Below, piece after piece: positions 1 to 9,997 of a DNA stretch of 64,000 nucleotides; the first letter of the stretch is position 1; each line of letters opens with the position of its first letter. The stretch spans positions 62,001-126,000 of the forward strand of contig NZ_LMDW01000002.1 of NCBI RefSeq assembly GCF_001425205.1, given 5' to 3'. The translations under genes and the position numbers were made by a program. Origin of the DNA: Variovorax sp. Root411 (GTDB taxonomy: Bacteria; Pseudomonadota; Gammaproteobacteria; Burkholderiales; Burkholderiaceae_C). Under the pieces are notes generated by a model. That model worked only from the letters and a program-made list of their open reading frames with translations. It made no database searches and had not been told where the DNA came from.

Positions 1-83
1 AGTTGCTGCGCCAGGTCTGGCAGGCATGGCGCGGCGAGCTGTGGCAGCTGCCCGCGGCCACGCCGCGCATCTGGGCGACCTGA
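1..83 (+). CDS. C-terminal end of a truncated gene, function unknown
   Basis: The frame starting at base 3 is open from the window edge to a TGA at 81-83, and its third codon positions are almost all G or C, as in neighbouring genes. It encodes about 26 residues rich in Leu, Trp and Ala, ending PRIWAT. The other two forward frames also stay open (one to a stop at 113-115) but have much poorer codon composition. Only the tail is present, so no function can be assigned. It lies about 105 bp before the next gene and may belong to the same gene set. Confidence 0.5.
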   Translation, partial: LLRQVWQAWRGELWQLPAATPRIWAT

Positions 84-188
84 GCCCGATCTCCGCCCTG
101 GAGGTCAATCTGTAGGCACCGTCTGACGGACAGCCGCTTTGCAAAGGCGCACGCTGCCTCTTTGCCCAGCGGATGACGAGGATCGGCC

Positions 189-1091
189 ATGTCTACAGAC
201 GACACCCCGGACGCCCACACCCACGCGGAAACGCAGCTTCACCGGCATCTGGCGCGCTTCAACGCCGCACGGCTGAAGTTCGGCAGCCCGTCGCCGCATT
301 GGCAGGACGAGCTCGCCCGTGAGCATGAATGCCGCCTGATCGAAGGCAGGTACCTCGAAGCCCTGCGCGCAACGGTGCGGGTGGCGGCATCGGCCTCAGC
401 CGGCAATGCAGACCATTTCGCCGGCTGGTTCGAGTCGCTCGCGCGCACGGGCCCCGGCCAGCATCACCCGCTGTTCGACTGGCTGGCTCAAGAGGCCACG
501 CTGCCGCAGATGCGTTGGTTCCTCACGCAGGAGGCCGCGGGCGAAGCGGGCTTCGAGGACCTGCTGGCCTACACCCAGGTCAAGCTGCCGCCGCAGCCCA
601 AGCTCGAATGCGCGCGCAACTTCTGGGACGAGATGGGCCACGGCAAGCGCAGCGCCATGCACGGCCAGATGCTGGAGCACATGGTGCGCGAGCTCGACCT
701 GCATCCAGCCATCGACACCACCGTGTGGGAGTCCCTCGCGCTGGCCAACACCATGGTCGGGCTGGCGACCACGCGGCGCTATGCGTACCACGCCATCGGC
801 GCGCTCGGCGTCATCGAGCTCACGGCCCCCGGGCGCGTGAAGCAGGTGGCGACCGGCATGCGCCGCCTGGGCCTGAGCGGCCGTGCGCGCGCCTACTTCG
901 ACCTGCATTCGGCGCTCGACGTGTCGCACTCGCGTGCGTGGATCCGCGAGGTGATCCGGCCGCTGGTCGAGGCCGATCCGTCCTGCGGGCAGTTCATCGC
1001 CGAGGGCGCGCTGATGCGGCTGGTGTGTGGCGAACGCTGCTTCGCGCGCTACAGCGCCGAGCTGCGGCATGCCGAAGAGGTCGCCGCATGA
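189..1091 (+). CDS. Iron-containing redox enzyme family protein (haem-oxygenase-like)
   Basis: A 300-residue soluble protein resembling the haem-oxygenase-like iron enzymes (UndA/CADD-like fold), which use a non-haem iron centre for O2-dependent chemistry on small molecules or fatty acids. Visible support is the helical run around residues 100-160 with FLTQEAAGEAGFEDL, then NFWDEMGHGKRSAMHG, whose Glu and His residues match the metal-ligand spacing of this family. The ATG at 189 follows a purine-rich GACGAGG. The stop overlaps the start of the next gene (ATGA), so the two are probably translationally coupled. The substrate is unknown; the downstream methyltransferase, ligase and N-acyltransferase suggest one pathway. 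Confidence 0.75.
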   Translation: MSTDDTPDAHTHAETQLHRHLARFNAARLKFGSPSPHWQDELAREHECRLIEGRYLEALRATVRVAASASAGNADHFAGWFESLARTGPGQHHPLFDWLAQEATLPQMRWFLTQEAAGEAGFEDLLAYTQVKLPPQPKLECARNFWDEMGHGKRSAMHGQMLEHMVRELDLHPAIDTTVWESLALANTMVGLATTRRYAYHAIGALGVIELTAPGRVKQVATGMRRLGLSGRARAYFDLHSALDVSHSRAWIREVIRPLVEADPSCGQFIAEGALMRLVCGERCFARYSAELRHAEEVAA

Positions 1092-2032
1092 TGAACGCGG
1101 CCGGCGTGCTGCGCCAGGTGGCGGCCACGGGCTATCGCTTCACGACCGTCACGCCCTTGACCCACCAGCGCGTGCTCGCGCGGCGCGGGCGCGAACCGGG
1201 TGCGACGCTGCGCGACATCTTCGGCTGGAACCTGTCGTTCGAGGCGGGTGCGGTGCCGAAGGCCTTGCTGGCCGACATGGAGCGCGCCGGCATCGTGCGC
1301 CGCACGGGCTCGCTGCTGCGCAGCACGGTGCGCATCGCCAGCCTCGGCGACGACCTGTTCTTTCATTCGGCCTATCCGACGGTCGAGGAGAACGCCGTGT
1401 TCTTCGGGCCCGACACCCACCGCTTCGCACGCTTCATCCGCAATGCGCTGAGCCCGCGCAAGACACAGCAGCCCCTGCGCGTGCTCGACGTGGGCTGCGG
1501 CAGCGGCGCGGGCGGCATTGCGGTGGCGCGTGCGCTGGCGGCCATGGGCACGCCTGCGACCGTTTTGATGAACGACATCAACCCGCTGGCGCTGCAGTAC
1601 GCCGCCGTCAATGCGGAAGTGGCCGGTATCCCCGTGACGCTCGCGCAGGGCGATGCGCTGTCGGCGGTCGAAGGCGACTTCGACCTCATCGTGTCGAACC
1701 CGCCCTACCTCGACGATGCCGCGCAGCGCGCCTACCGCCACGGCGGCGCGCGACTCGGGCGGGCGCTCGGCGTGCGCATCGCAGCCGAGTCGCTGAAGCG
1801 GCTGGCGCCGGGCGGACAGCTGCTGCTTTACACCGGCGTGGCAATGGTCGATGGCGAAGACCCGTTCCTTGCCGAGATGCGGCCGCTGCTCGCCGCGCCG
1901 GGCTTCGAGTGGTCGTACGCCGAGATCGACCCCGACGTGTTCGGCGAAGAGCTGGAGCGTCCGGTGTATGCGCACATCGACCGCATCGCCGCCGTCGGGC
2001 TCGTCGCCACGCGCACAGCGGAGGCCGCGTGA
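1088..2032 (+). CDS. Class I SAM-dependent methyltransferase (HemK/RsmC-like)
   Basis: 314 residues. The SAM-binding motif I is VLDVGCGSGAGG (about residues 132-143), the acidic loop MNDINPLA follows, and the catalytic motif IV is NPPYL (204-208), the signature of methyltransferases acting on planar nitrogen, as in PrmC/HemK and RsmC. The N-terminal 120 residues form an extra domain. The start is the ATG at 1088 overlapping the previous stop; longer in-frame versions would lie inside the preceding gene. The GTGA overlap at its end couples it to the ATP-grasp gene. NPPY does not prove a protein or RNA substrate: in this context it could N-methylate a small molecule. Confidence 0.8.
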   Translation: MMNAAGVLRQVAATGYRFTTVTPLTHQRVLARRGREPGATLRDIFGWNLSFEAGAVPKALLADMERAGIVRRTGSLLRSTVRIASLGDDLFFHSAYPTVEENAVFFGPDTHRFARFIRNALSPRKTQQPLRVLDVGCGSGAGGIAVARALAAMGTPATVLMNDINPLALQYAAVNAEVAGIPVTLAQGDALSAVEGDFDLIVSNPPYLDDAAQRAYRHGGARLGRALGVRIAAESLKRLAPGGQLLLYTGVAMVDGEDPFLAEMRPLLAAPGFEWSYAEIDPDVFGEELERPVYAHIDRIAAVGLVATRTAEAA

Positions 2033-3126
2033 GGGCCGCCGGACTCGACCTTGGCGCCGATACCGCTCGGCTGGCCGTGGTGCGCGAATGCAGCGTGCTG
2101 GAGCGCATGCCCAAGTGGCTGATCTGCGTGCCGCTGGTGATGCAGTGGCTGTGGCTGTCGCTGCGCCACGGTGGCGCCACCTTGCCGTCGGCGGCCAATC
2201 CGCACCTCACCTCGGGCGGGCTGGTGGGTGAAGGCAAGCTCGAATACTTCCGCGGCATGGGGCCGCTGGCGCGCTCGCTCACGGCCGACTACTGCGCGGT
2301 GTTCAACGATGGCACGGCGAACGAAGACGCCCTGCGGCAAACCATGGCCGAGAACGGCCTCGCATTCCCCATCGTCGCCAAGCCCGACCTCGGCCTGTGC
2401 GGCTACGGCGTTCGCCTGCTGCCCGACATGGCTGCGCTGCAGTCGTACCTGGCCGTCTTTCCTTCCGGCGAAACGGTCGTGCTGCAACGCTACCTGCCGC
2501 AGGAAGGCGAGGCCGGCATCTTCTACGCGCGCGATCCCGTCACCGGCGAGGGCCGCATCATCGGCCTCGCGCTGCGCTACTTCCCGCGCGTGACGGGCGA
2601 CGGCCGCAGCACCGTGGCCCAGCTCGTGGCGGCCGACGTGCGCGCGCGCCGCATTGCGCGCTCGCCGCGCCACGAATGCAGCGTGCAACCCGACAGCGTG
2701 CCAGCGGCCGGGCAGCAGGTGCGGCTGGCCACCATCGGCTCGACCCGCGTCGGCGGGCTGTACCGCGACGGCGCGGCGCTCATCACGCCCGAGCTGGTGC
2801 GCGCCATCGACGCCGTCGCGCGCGACATGCCCGACTTCCATTTCGGTCGCTTCGACGTGCGCTATGAAAGCCTGCGCGAACTCGGCGCCGGGCACGGCTT
2901 CACCATCATGGAAATCAACGGCGCGGGCTCCGAAGCCATCGAGGCCTGGGACCCCGACATCGGCGTGCTGCAAGGCTTTCGCATGGTCTTCGCCAAGCAG
3001 CGGCTGCTGTTCGCGATCGGCGCCGCGCAGCGCAAGGCCGGCGTACGGCCCATCGGCCTGCTCGCACTCGCTCGGCTCAACCGGCGGCAGAACCGCCTGG
3101 TCGACCGCTACCCGCCCTCCAACTGA
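2029..3126 (+). CDS. ATP-grasp family carboxylate-amine ligase
   Basis: 365 residues with a GTG start at 2029 that overlaps the methyltransferase stop (GTGA). The fold is the D-Ala-D-Ala-ligase/carbamoyl-phosphate type: FPIVAKPDLGLCGYGV carries the ATP-binding Lys and glycine loop, VLQRYLPQEGEAG the central strand, and the C-terminal FTIMEINGAGSEA holds the Glu and Asn that bind Mg-ATP. A hydrophobic segment near residues 25-45 (LICVPLVMQWLWLSL) may anchor it to the membrane, which would fit a lipid-like substrate. Such enzymes join a carboxylate to an amine through an acyl-phosphate. The true substrates cannot be read from sequence. Confidence 0.8.
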   Translation: MRAAGLDLGADTARLAVVRECSVLERMPKWLICVPLVMQWLWLSLRHGGATLPSAANPHLTSGGLVGEGKLEYFRGMGPLARSLTADYCAVFNDGTANEDALRQTMAENGLAFPIVAKPDLGLCGYGVRLLPDMAALQSYLAVFPSGETVVLQRYLPQEGEAGIFYARDPVTGEGRIIGLALRYFPRVTGDGRSTVAQLVAADVRARRIARSPRHECSVQPDSVPAAGQQVRLATIGSTRVGGLYRDGAALITPELVRAIDAVARDMPDFHFGRFDVRYESLRELGAGHGFTIMEINGAGSEAIEAWDPDIGVLQGFRMVFAKQRLLFAIGAAQRKAGVRPIGLLALARLNRRQNRLVDRYPPSN

Positions 3127-3137
3127 GTCGTTGCCGC

Positions 3138-3965
3138 ATGCACATGGACATCACCGCTTCGCACGCCCTGCCCCGCCGTTCGCTCGCGCCGCTCGCGGCC
3201 GCCGCGCCCATGCTGGAAACCCGTTGGGCCGATTGCGAAGAGGACGTGCGCGACGCCCAGCGCCTGCGCTTTCGCGTGTTCGCGCAGGAAATGGGCGCCC
3301 ACCTCACACCGCCCGAAGGCACGCCGCCCGGACTCGATGTCGACCGCTTCGACGCCTTTTGCGACCACCTGCTGGTGCATGCCGTGGACCCGGTGCACGG
3401 CCGCGGCCCGCTCATCGGCACCTACCGCGTGCTGACGCCGGAAGCAGCGCGCCGCGCAGGCGGCTTCTACACCGACACCGAGTTCGACCTGGCGCCGCTC
3501 GCGCCGCTGCGCGCGCGGGCGCTGGAGCTTGGCCGCTCGTGCGTGGATGCCGACTGGCGCTCGGGCGGCGTGATCATGGCGCTGTGGGCCGCGCTGGGGC
3601 AGTACATGGTCGACCACGCACTCGACACCATGATCGGCTGCGCGAGCATCGGGCTCGACGACCAGGGCCTGGCCGCCGCGCGGCTGTGGCACCGGCTGTG
3701 CCGCACGCATCTGGTCGAGCAGCGCTGGCGCGTGGAGCCGCGCGTCGCGCTGCCACTGGACACCGACGCGGAAGCCGATGCCGACAGCGATGCCGCGCCT
3801 CCCGCCGCGCCGCCGCTTATCAAGGGCTACCTGCGCTGCGGCGCGCGGCTGCTCGGCCCGCCCGCGCTCGATGTCGCATTCAACACCGCCGACCTGCCGA
3901 TGATGCTGCGCGTGGGCGACGTGGCGCCGCGCTACCGCCAGCATTTCTTCGGCATGACGACGTAA
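3138..3965 (+). CDS. OlsB-like GNAT N-acyltransferase
   Basis: 275 residues matching the ornithine-acyl-ACP N-acyltransferase/autoinducer-synthase branch of the GNAT fold. Visible signatures are LRFRVFAQEMGA (about 43-54), GTYRVLTPEAA (94-104), ELGRSCVDADWRSGGVI (130-146) and the C-terminal IKGYLRCGARLLGPPA with FNTADLPMML. OlsB transfers a 3-hydroxyacyl chain from ACP to the amino group of ornithine to make a lyso-lipid. No olsA-type O-acyltransferase is visible within this window. The start lies 11 bp after the ligase stop, so it is likely co-transcribed. The acidic Asp/Ala-rich insert around residues 210-225 is probably a flexible loop. Confidence 0.75.
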   Translation: MHMDITASHALPRRSLAPLAAAAPMLETRWADCEEDVRDAQRLRFRVFAQEMGAHLTPPEGTPPGLDVDRFDAFCDHLLVHAVDPVHGRGPLIGTYRVLTPEAARRAGGFYTDTEFDLAPLAPLRARALELGRSCVDADWRSGGVIMALWAALGQYMVDHALDTMIGCASIGLDDQGLAAARLWHRLCRTHLVEQRWRVEPRVALPLDTDAEADADSDAAPPAAPPLIKGYLRCGARLLGPPALDVAFNTADLPMMLRVGDVAPRYRQHFFGMTT

Positions 3966-4023
3966 GTGCACGGGCGCCTGGGATACAGTCCCGCACCTCC
4001 TGCCCTCACGCCCCACCGCCAGA

Positions 4024-5613
4024 GTGAACTTCAGAAAATCCGCCAACAGCCTGGTTGTTCGCCTGCTCATGATGGGCCTTTTGATGGCGGTGGTGGGAAC
4101 CGCCGGCAGCTACATACAGCTCAGCCGCTTCCTGCGGGAGGAGCTGACCCGATCGGTGGCGGTGCAGCAAACGGCGCTGGCCGCCTACGTGGCGCGCAAC
4201 GTCGACAACTACCTGGGCGAGCGGTTGTCGTTCCTCGAACGCCTGGCGGCCACCCTGCCGCCGGAACTCCTGACGCAGCCCGACCGGCTGCGGGCATGGC
4301 TGGCGGAGCGCAGCACGCTGAGCCCCGTCTTCCCGCTCGGCCTGATGGTCGCGGACGCCACTGGCAAGCGGCTCGACGGCACGGGACAGCTCGCAACGGA
4401 CGGCTCGGAATTCGCGTCCGCGCGTGCGGGGCGGTCCGCGCCGGGCCGTCCGCGCGCAACACCATCCCGGCACTCGGTCCTGCCCATGGCCGTGCCCGTG
4501 CGCAACGCCGCCGGGCAGGTGGCCGCGGTGTTGCTCGGCACGGCGGACCTCTCGGCCGACGGCCTGCTCGACCATCTGCAACGGGGGCGCGTGGGCGAAG
4601 CCGGCGGCATCCTGGTAGTGTCACCGCGCGACCGCATCTTCGTGGCCTCGACGGACGTCTCGATGTCCCTCACGCCCACCCCGCCCGACGGTGTGAACCC
4701 TCTGCACGACCGCGCCATGGCGGGCTATCGCGGCAGCGGGACGACGCGCAATGCCAAGGGCATCGACGAGATCTCCGCCATCGCATCGGTGCCGAACAGC
4801 GGCTGGTTCGTGGTGGCTCGGCTGCCCGCATCGGAAGCGCTGGCCCCGGTGGGGCGCATGCAGACCTTCATCCTGCAGCAACGCGCGCCCGCCGTGGCAG
4901 CGGTACTCATCGTGATCGGGCTGATCATGGCGTGGCTGCTGCGGCCGCTGCTGCGCGCCGCCGACCAGGCCGACCGGATGACCCGCGGCGAACTCGCGCT
5001 GACGCCGCTGCGGGTGGTGCGCGACGACGAGATCGGGTACCTGACGCAGGCCTTCAACCGGCTGCTGGCCAAGCTGCTCGACAACCAGGAGGCCCTGGCG
5101 CGCCTGGCCCACCACGACAGCCTGACCGGCCTGCCCAACCGGAAGCTGCTCGACGAACGGCTCCAGCAGGCGCTGGCACGGGCCAAGCGGCATGCGCGCC
5201 AGATGGCCGTGCTCTACCTCGACCTCGACGGATTCAAGAAACTCAACGACACGCTCGGCCACGAGGCGGGCGACAAGGCGCTGCTGGAAATCGCGCAACG
5301 GCTGCGGGGCCTGGTGCGGCAGACCGACACGGTGGCGCGCATCGGGGGCGACGAATTCGTGCTGCTGGCCGCCGACTTCGAAAGCTCCGCGGAACATGGC
5401 GCGACGACCCTGGCCCAGCGCTGCATCGACGCGATCGCCCGGCCGCTGCAACTGGGGATGGGGCATCGCGACACGGTCATCGGCGTATCGATCGGCATCG
5501 CCCTGGGCAACGGCGACGAAACGCCGCGAGACCTGCTCGCCACGGCCGACGCGGCCATGTACCGGGCCAAGCACAGCGGACGCGGCAACCATGCAGTGAC
5601 GACGACGCGCTGA
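4024..5613 (+). CDS. Membrane-bound diguanylate cyclase with HAMP and GGDEF
   Basis: 529 residues from a GTG start. A transmembrane helix (about 11-31), a periplasmic Cache-like sensor region (32-280), a second helix (about 288-305), a HAMP-like linker with DDEIGYLTQAFNRLLAKL, and a C-terminal GGDEF domain. The active site is intact, GGDEF at 441-445, and the product-inhibition I-site RQTD (432-435) sits exactly five residues upstream, so c-di-GMP feedback control is expected. No EAL domain follows. It begins 58 bp after the acyltransferase gene; no clear ribosome-binding site precedes the GTG, so the start is less certain than the domain call. Confidence 0.9.
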   Translation: MNFRKSANSLVVRLLMMGLLMAVVGTAGSYIQLSRFLREELTRSVAVQQTALAAYVARNVDNYLGERLSFLERLAATLPPELLTQPDRLRAWLAERSTLSPVFPLGLMVADATGKRLDGTGQLATDGSEFASARAGRSAPGRPRATPSRHSVLPMAVPVRNAAGQVAAVLLGTADLSADGLLDHLQRGRVGEAGGILVVSPRDRIFVASTDVSMSLTPTPPDGVNPLHDRAMAGYRGSGTTRNAKGIDEISAIASVPNSGWFVVARLPASEALAPVGRMQTFILQQRAPAVAAVLIVIGLIMAWLLRPLLRAADQADRMTRGELALTPLRVVRDDEIGYLTQAFNRLLAKLLDNQEALARLAHHDSLTGLPNRKLLDERLQQALARAKRHARQMAVLYLDLDGFKKLNDTLGHEAGDKALLEIAQRLRGLVRQTDTVARIGGDEFVLLAADFESSAEHGATTLAQRCIDAIARPLQLGMGHRDTVIGVSIGIALGNGDETPRDLLATADAAMYRAKHSGRGNHAVTTTR

Positions 5614-5640
5614 GCACGGCCTCGTCCGGTGCCGCGCCCC

Positions 5641-7211
<1,571 letters not shown>

Positions 7212-7293
7212 CGGCCTTCCATTTCCACTTTCCTTTCATGCGGGCGCGCGCCATGCTCCCGCAGGACTTCACTCGTCCCAACGACCTGCGCCC

Positions 7294-8877
7294 ATGACTT
7301 CCTTCATCGACCCGAAGACCCTCAAATCCTGGCTGCACGACGGCGGAGAGATCGCGCTGCTCGACGTGCGCGAGCACGGCCAGTACGGCGAGGCGCACCT
7401 GTTCTACGGCATTCCCCTGCCCTTCAGCCGGCTCGAGATCGATGCGCCGCGCCTCGTGCCGCGCCGCGGCGTGCGCGTGGTGGTGTACGACGAAGGCGAT
7501 GCCGACGTAGCCGAGCGCGCCGCCGCGCGGCTCGCCGTGCTGGGCTACGGCAACGTGCACGTGCTGCAAGGCGGTGCCCGTGGCTGGAAGGCCGCGGGCT
7601 ACGTGCTCTTCGCGGGCGTCAACCTGCCCTCGAAGACCTTCGGCGAACTGGCCGAGGAGATCTATCACACGCCCCGCGTCAGCGCCGGCCAGCTCGCGGA
7701 GATGCTGGCGCGCAAGGACAAGGTGGTGGTGCTCGACGGCCGCCCCGCCAGCGAGTTCCACAAGATGAACATCCCGAGCGCCACCTGCTGCCCCAACGGC
7801 GAGCTGGCCTACCGCGTGCGCCGGCTGGTGCCCGACACCACCACGCCCATCGTCATCAACTGCGCGGGCCGCACGCGCAGCATCATCGGCGCGCAGACGC
7901 TCATCAACCTCGGGCTGCCCAACCCCGTCTATGCGCTGGAGAATGGCACGCAGGGCTGGTACCTGGGCGATCACACGCTGGAGCACGGCGGCACCCGGCG
8001 CTACGCGGACGACAGCGGCAACACCGACCTGCGCCCCGCCGCCAGGGCGCTGGCCGCCCGCTTCGACGTGCCGATGGTGAATGCGCAGGCCGTGCGGCAG
8101 TGGGCCGACGACGCCGAGCGCACCCTGTTCCTGTGCGACGTGCGCACGCCGGAAGAATTCGCGGCCGGCAGCCTGCCCGGTGCGCAGCACACGCCGGGCG
8201 GCCAGCTGATGCAGGCCGGTGACCAGTACTTCGGCGTGCGCGGCGCACGGCTCGTGCTGTTCGACAACGATGGCGTGCGTGCGCCGACCATCGCGAGCTG
8301 GCTGCGGCAGATGGGGCACGACGCGAGCGTGCTCGAAGGCGGTCTGGCGAGCGGGCTGTCGCTCGCGCCTGCCGCCGCGCCTCGCCCGCCCGCGCTGGCC
8401 ACCATCGATGCGCAGGCGCTCGCCGCGCGCATCGAGCGCAACGAGGTGGCGGTAGTCGACCTGCGCGCCAGCATGCAGTTTCGCGCCGGCCACATCGCGC
8501 AGGCCCGCTGGTCGATCCGTCCCCGCCTCGCCGGCGACGTGATGAAGAACGAGACGCGCCAGCTCGTGCTGGTCGCCGACGACGCTGCGCTCGCGGCATG
8601 GGCCGCCGCGTCCGAACTCGCAGGCCACTCGCCGGCCCCGCTGCTGCTCTCGGGCGGCATGGCTGCATGGCGCGCCGCCGGCCTGCCCCTCGAGGCCACG
8701 CCCGCACTGCCCGCCGACGGCGACTGCATCGACTACCTGTTCTTCGTGCACGACCGCCACGACGGCAACAAGGAAGCCGCGCGCCGCTACCTTGCATGGG
8801 AAACCGGCCTCGTCGCGCAGCTCGACGCGCAGGAGCGCGCTGCCTTCCGTCTGCCCGCCGCCGCATCGCACGGCTGA
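7294..8877 (+). CDS. Four-domain rhodanese (sulfurtransferase)
   Basis: 527 residues comprising four rhodanese-like domains in tandem, each with the LLDVRE / VVLDGRPASEF / LCDVRTPEEF / VVDLRASMQF strand and a closing GG-x-x-x-W/L element (about 1-105, 125-235, 255-350, 370-470). Only the second domain carries the catalytic loop, INCAGRTRS with Cys190; the matching position is Asp-rich in the others (YDEGDAD, FDNDGVRA, VADDAAL), so these are probably structural or regulatory. It would transfer sulfane sulfur from a thiosulfate- or persulfide-type donor. It lies 82 bp after the thiol dioxygenase gene, so persulfide or sulfite handling is a sensible inferred role. Confidence 0.85.
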   Translation: MTSFIDPKTLKSWLHDGGEIALLDVREHGQYGEAHLFYGIPLPFSRLEIDAPRLVPRRGVRVVVYDEGDADVAERAAARLAVLGYGNVHVLQGGARGWKAAGYVLFAGVNLPSKTFGELAEEIYHTPRVSAGQLAEMLARKDKVVVLDGRPASEFHKMNIPSATCCPNGELAYRVRRLVPDTTTPIVINCAGRTRSIIGAQTLINLGLPNPVYALENGTQGWYLGDHTLEHGGTRRYADDSGNTDLRPAARALAARFDVPMVNAQAVRQWADDAERTLFLCDVRTPEEFAAGSLPGAQHTPGGQLMQAGDQYFGVRGARLVLFDNDGVRAPTIASWLRQMGHDASVLEGGLASGLSLAPAAAPRPPALATIDAQALAARIERNEVAVVDLRASMQFRAGHIAQARWSIRPRLAGDVMKNETRQLVLVADDAALAAWAAASELAGHSPAPLLLSGGMAAWRAAGLPLEATPALPADGDCIDYLFFVHDRHDGNKEAARRYLAWETGLVAQLDAQERAAFRLPAAASHG

Positions 8878-8934
8878 CATCCCCGGTTCCGCTTTCCGTT
8901 CGTCCTTGTCCGTTCCTATTCCAGGAGTTCCGCC

Positions 8935-9945
8935 ATGCCGTTCGCCAGCCGCATCCCGCACATCGCCCGTTATGCCGTCGCCGCCGCATGGCTCGCGGCG
9001 CTCGCACTGCAATCAGCCGCCGCCGAACCGCTGGCGCCACGCAACGGCTTCCCCTCGCAAACAGTGAAGTTCATCTCGCCCTTTCCGCCCGGAGGCGGCA
9101 ACGATGCAACGGCGCGCCTCGTCACCACACGCCTGCCGGAAATCATGGGACAGGCGGCAGTGGTCGACAACCGCGGCGGCGCAGGCGGCAACATCGGCGC
9201 CAAGGCCGTGGCCGACGCCAAGCCCGACGGCTACACCGTGCTCACCTCGCAGGTGTCGATCATGGCCGTGAACCCCACGCTGTACGCGGCGCCGGGCTTC
9301 GATCCGATCAAGAACTTCATTCCCATCACGCAGATCAACGCCGCACCGCTCGCGCTGGTGGTGGACGCCAACTCGCCCCTCAAGAGCTTCGCCGACCTCG
9401 CGACGAAGGCCAAGGCCAGCCCCGGCAAGGTGACCTATGCGACGCCCGGCAACGGCACGCTGTCGCACCTCGTCGGCGTGGTGCTGGCCAAGGACAACGG
9501 CGTGGAGATGACGCACGTGCCCTACAAGGGCGCCGGCCCCGCACTGACCGATCTGCTCGGCGGACAGGTCGACGTGCTGGTCACGTCCACCGCCTCGGTC
9601 GCCGGCCTCGTGCAGAACGGCAAGCTGCGCGTGCTCGCCGTGACCAGCCCGCGCCGCATCGGCGTGTTCTCGAAGGTGCCGACACTGGAGGAGCTGGGCT
9701 ATGCCGGCGCACGCTTCGAAGACTGGTACGGCTTCTTCGCGCCCGCCGGCACGCCGCCGGAACGCGTGGCCTACCTGAACGAAGCCATCGTGCGCACGCT
9801 GCACCTGCCCGAGGTGAGCAAGCTCGTGGCCGATGGCGGCAGCGAGGTGGTGGCCAATTCGCCGGAAGCCTTCGCGGCGCAGCTGCGCCAGGACATCGAC
9901 CGCTGGTCGCGCATCGTCAAGCTTTCCGGCGCACGCGCCGATTGA
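8935..9945 (+). CDS. Bug/TctC-type tripartite tricarboxylate transporter substrate-binding protein
   Basis: 336 residues with a Sec signal peptide (hydrophobic core around residues 13-28, cleavage near QSAAAEP). The mature start has FPSQTVKFISPFPPGGGNDATAR, with the conserved Bug ligand loop PPGGGND, followed by VVDNRGGAGGNIGAKAVA, a hallmark of the family. Bug proteins bind carboxylates or amino acids in the periplasm; partner tctAB membrane genes are not in this window, as is usual for the many orphan Bug genes of Burkholderiales. It lies between sulfur genes in one orientation, so an organosulfur ligand is plausible but unproven. Confidence 0.9.
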   Translation: MPFASRIPHIARYAVAAAWLAALALQSAAAEPLAPRNGFPSQTVKFISPFPPGGGNDATARLVTTRLPEIMGQAAVVDNRGGAGGNIGAKAVADAKPDGYTVLTSQVSIMAVNPTLYAAPGFDPIKNFIPITQINAAPLALVVDANSPLKSFADLATKAKASPGKVTYATPGNGTLSHLVGVVLAKDNGVEMTHVPYKGAGPALTDLLGGQVDVLVTSTASVAGLVQNGKLRVLAVTSPRRIGVFSKVPTLEELGYAGARFEDWYGFFAPAGTPPERVAYLNEAIVRTLHLPEVSKLVADGGSEVVANSPEAFAAQLRQDIDRWSRIVKLSGARAD

Positions 9946-9957
9946 TTGATTGATTGG
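9941..9957. repeat. Short GATT tandem repeat
   Basis: The stop region of the binding-protein gene is followed by four successive GATT units, giving extra in-frame stops. It is only about 16 bp long and could vary in copy number without affecting either flanking gene. Confidence 0.6.
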
Positions 9958-9997
9958 CGCAACATGGCGGCCTGAACTTTCTTCGCTACACATCACC

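Noticed and set aside
9941..9957. GATT repeats as a CRISPR-like or phase-variation element
   Set aside because: Only four short units, at a stop codon and outside any promoter spacing I could define.
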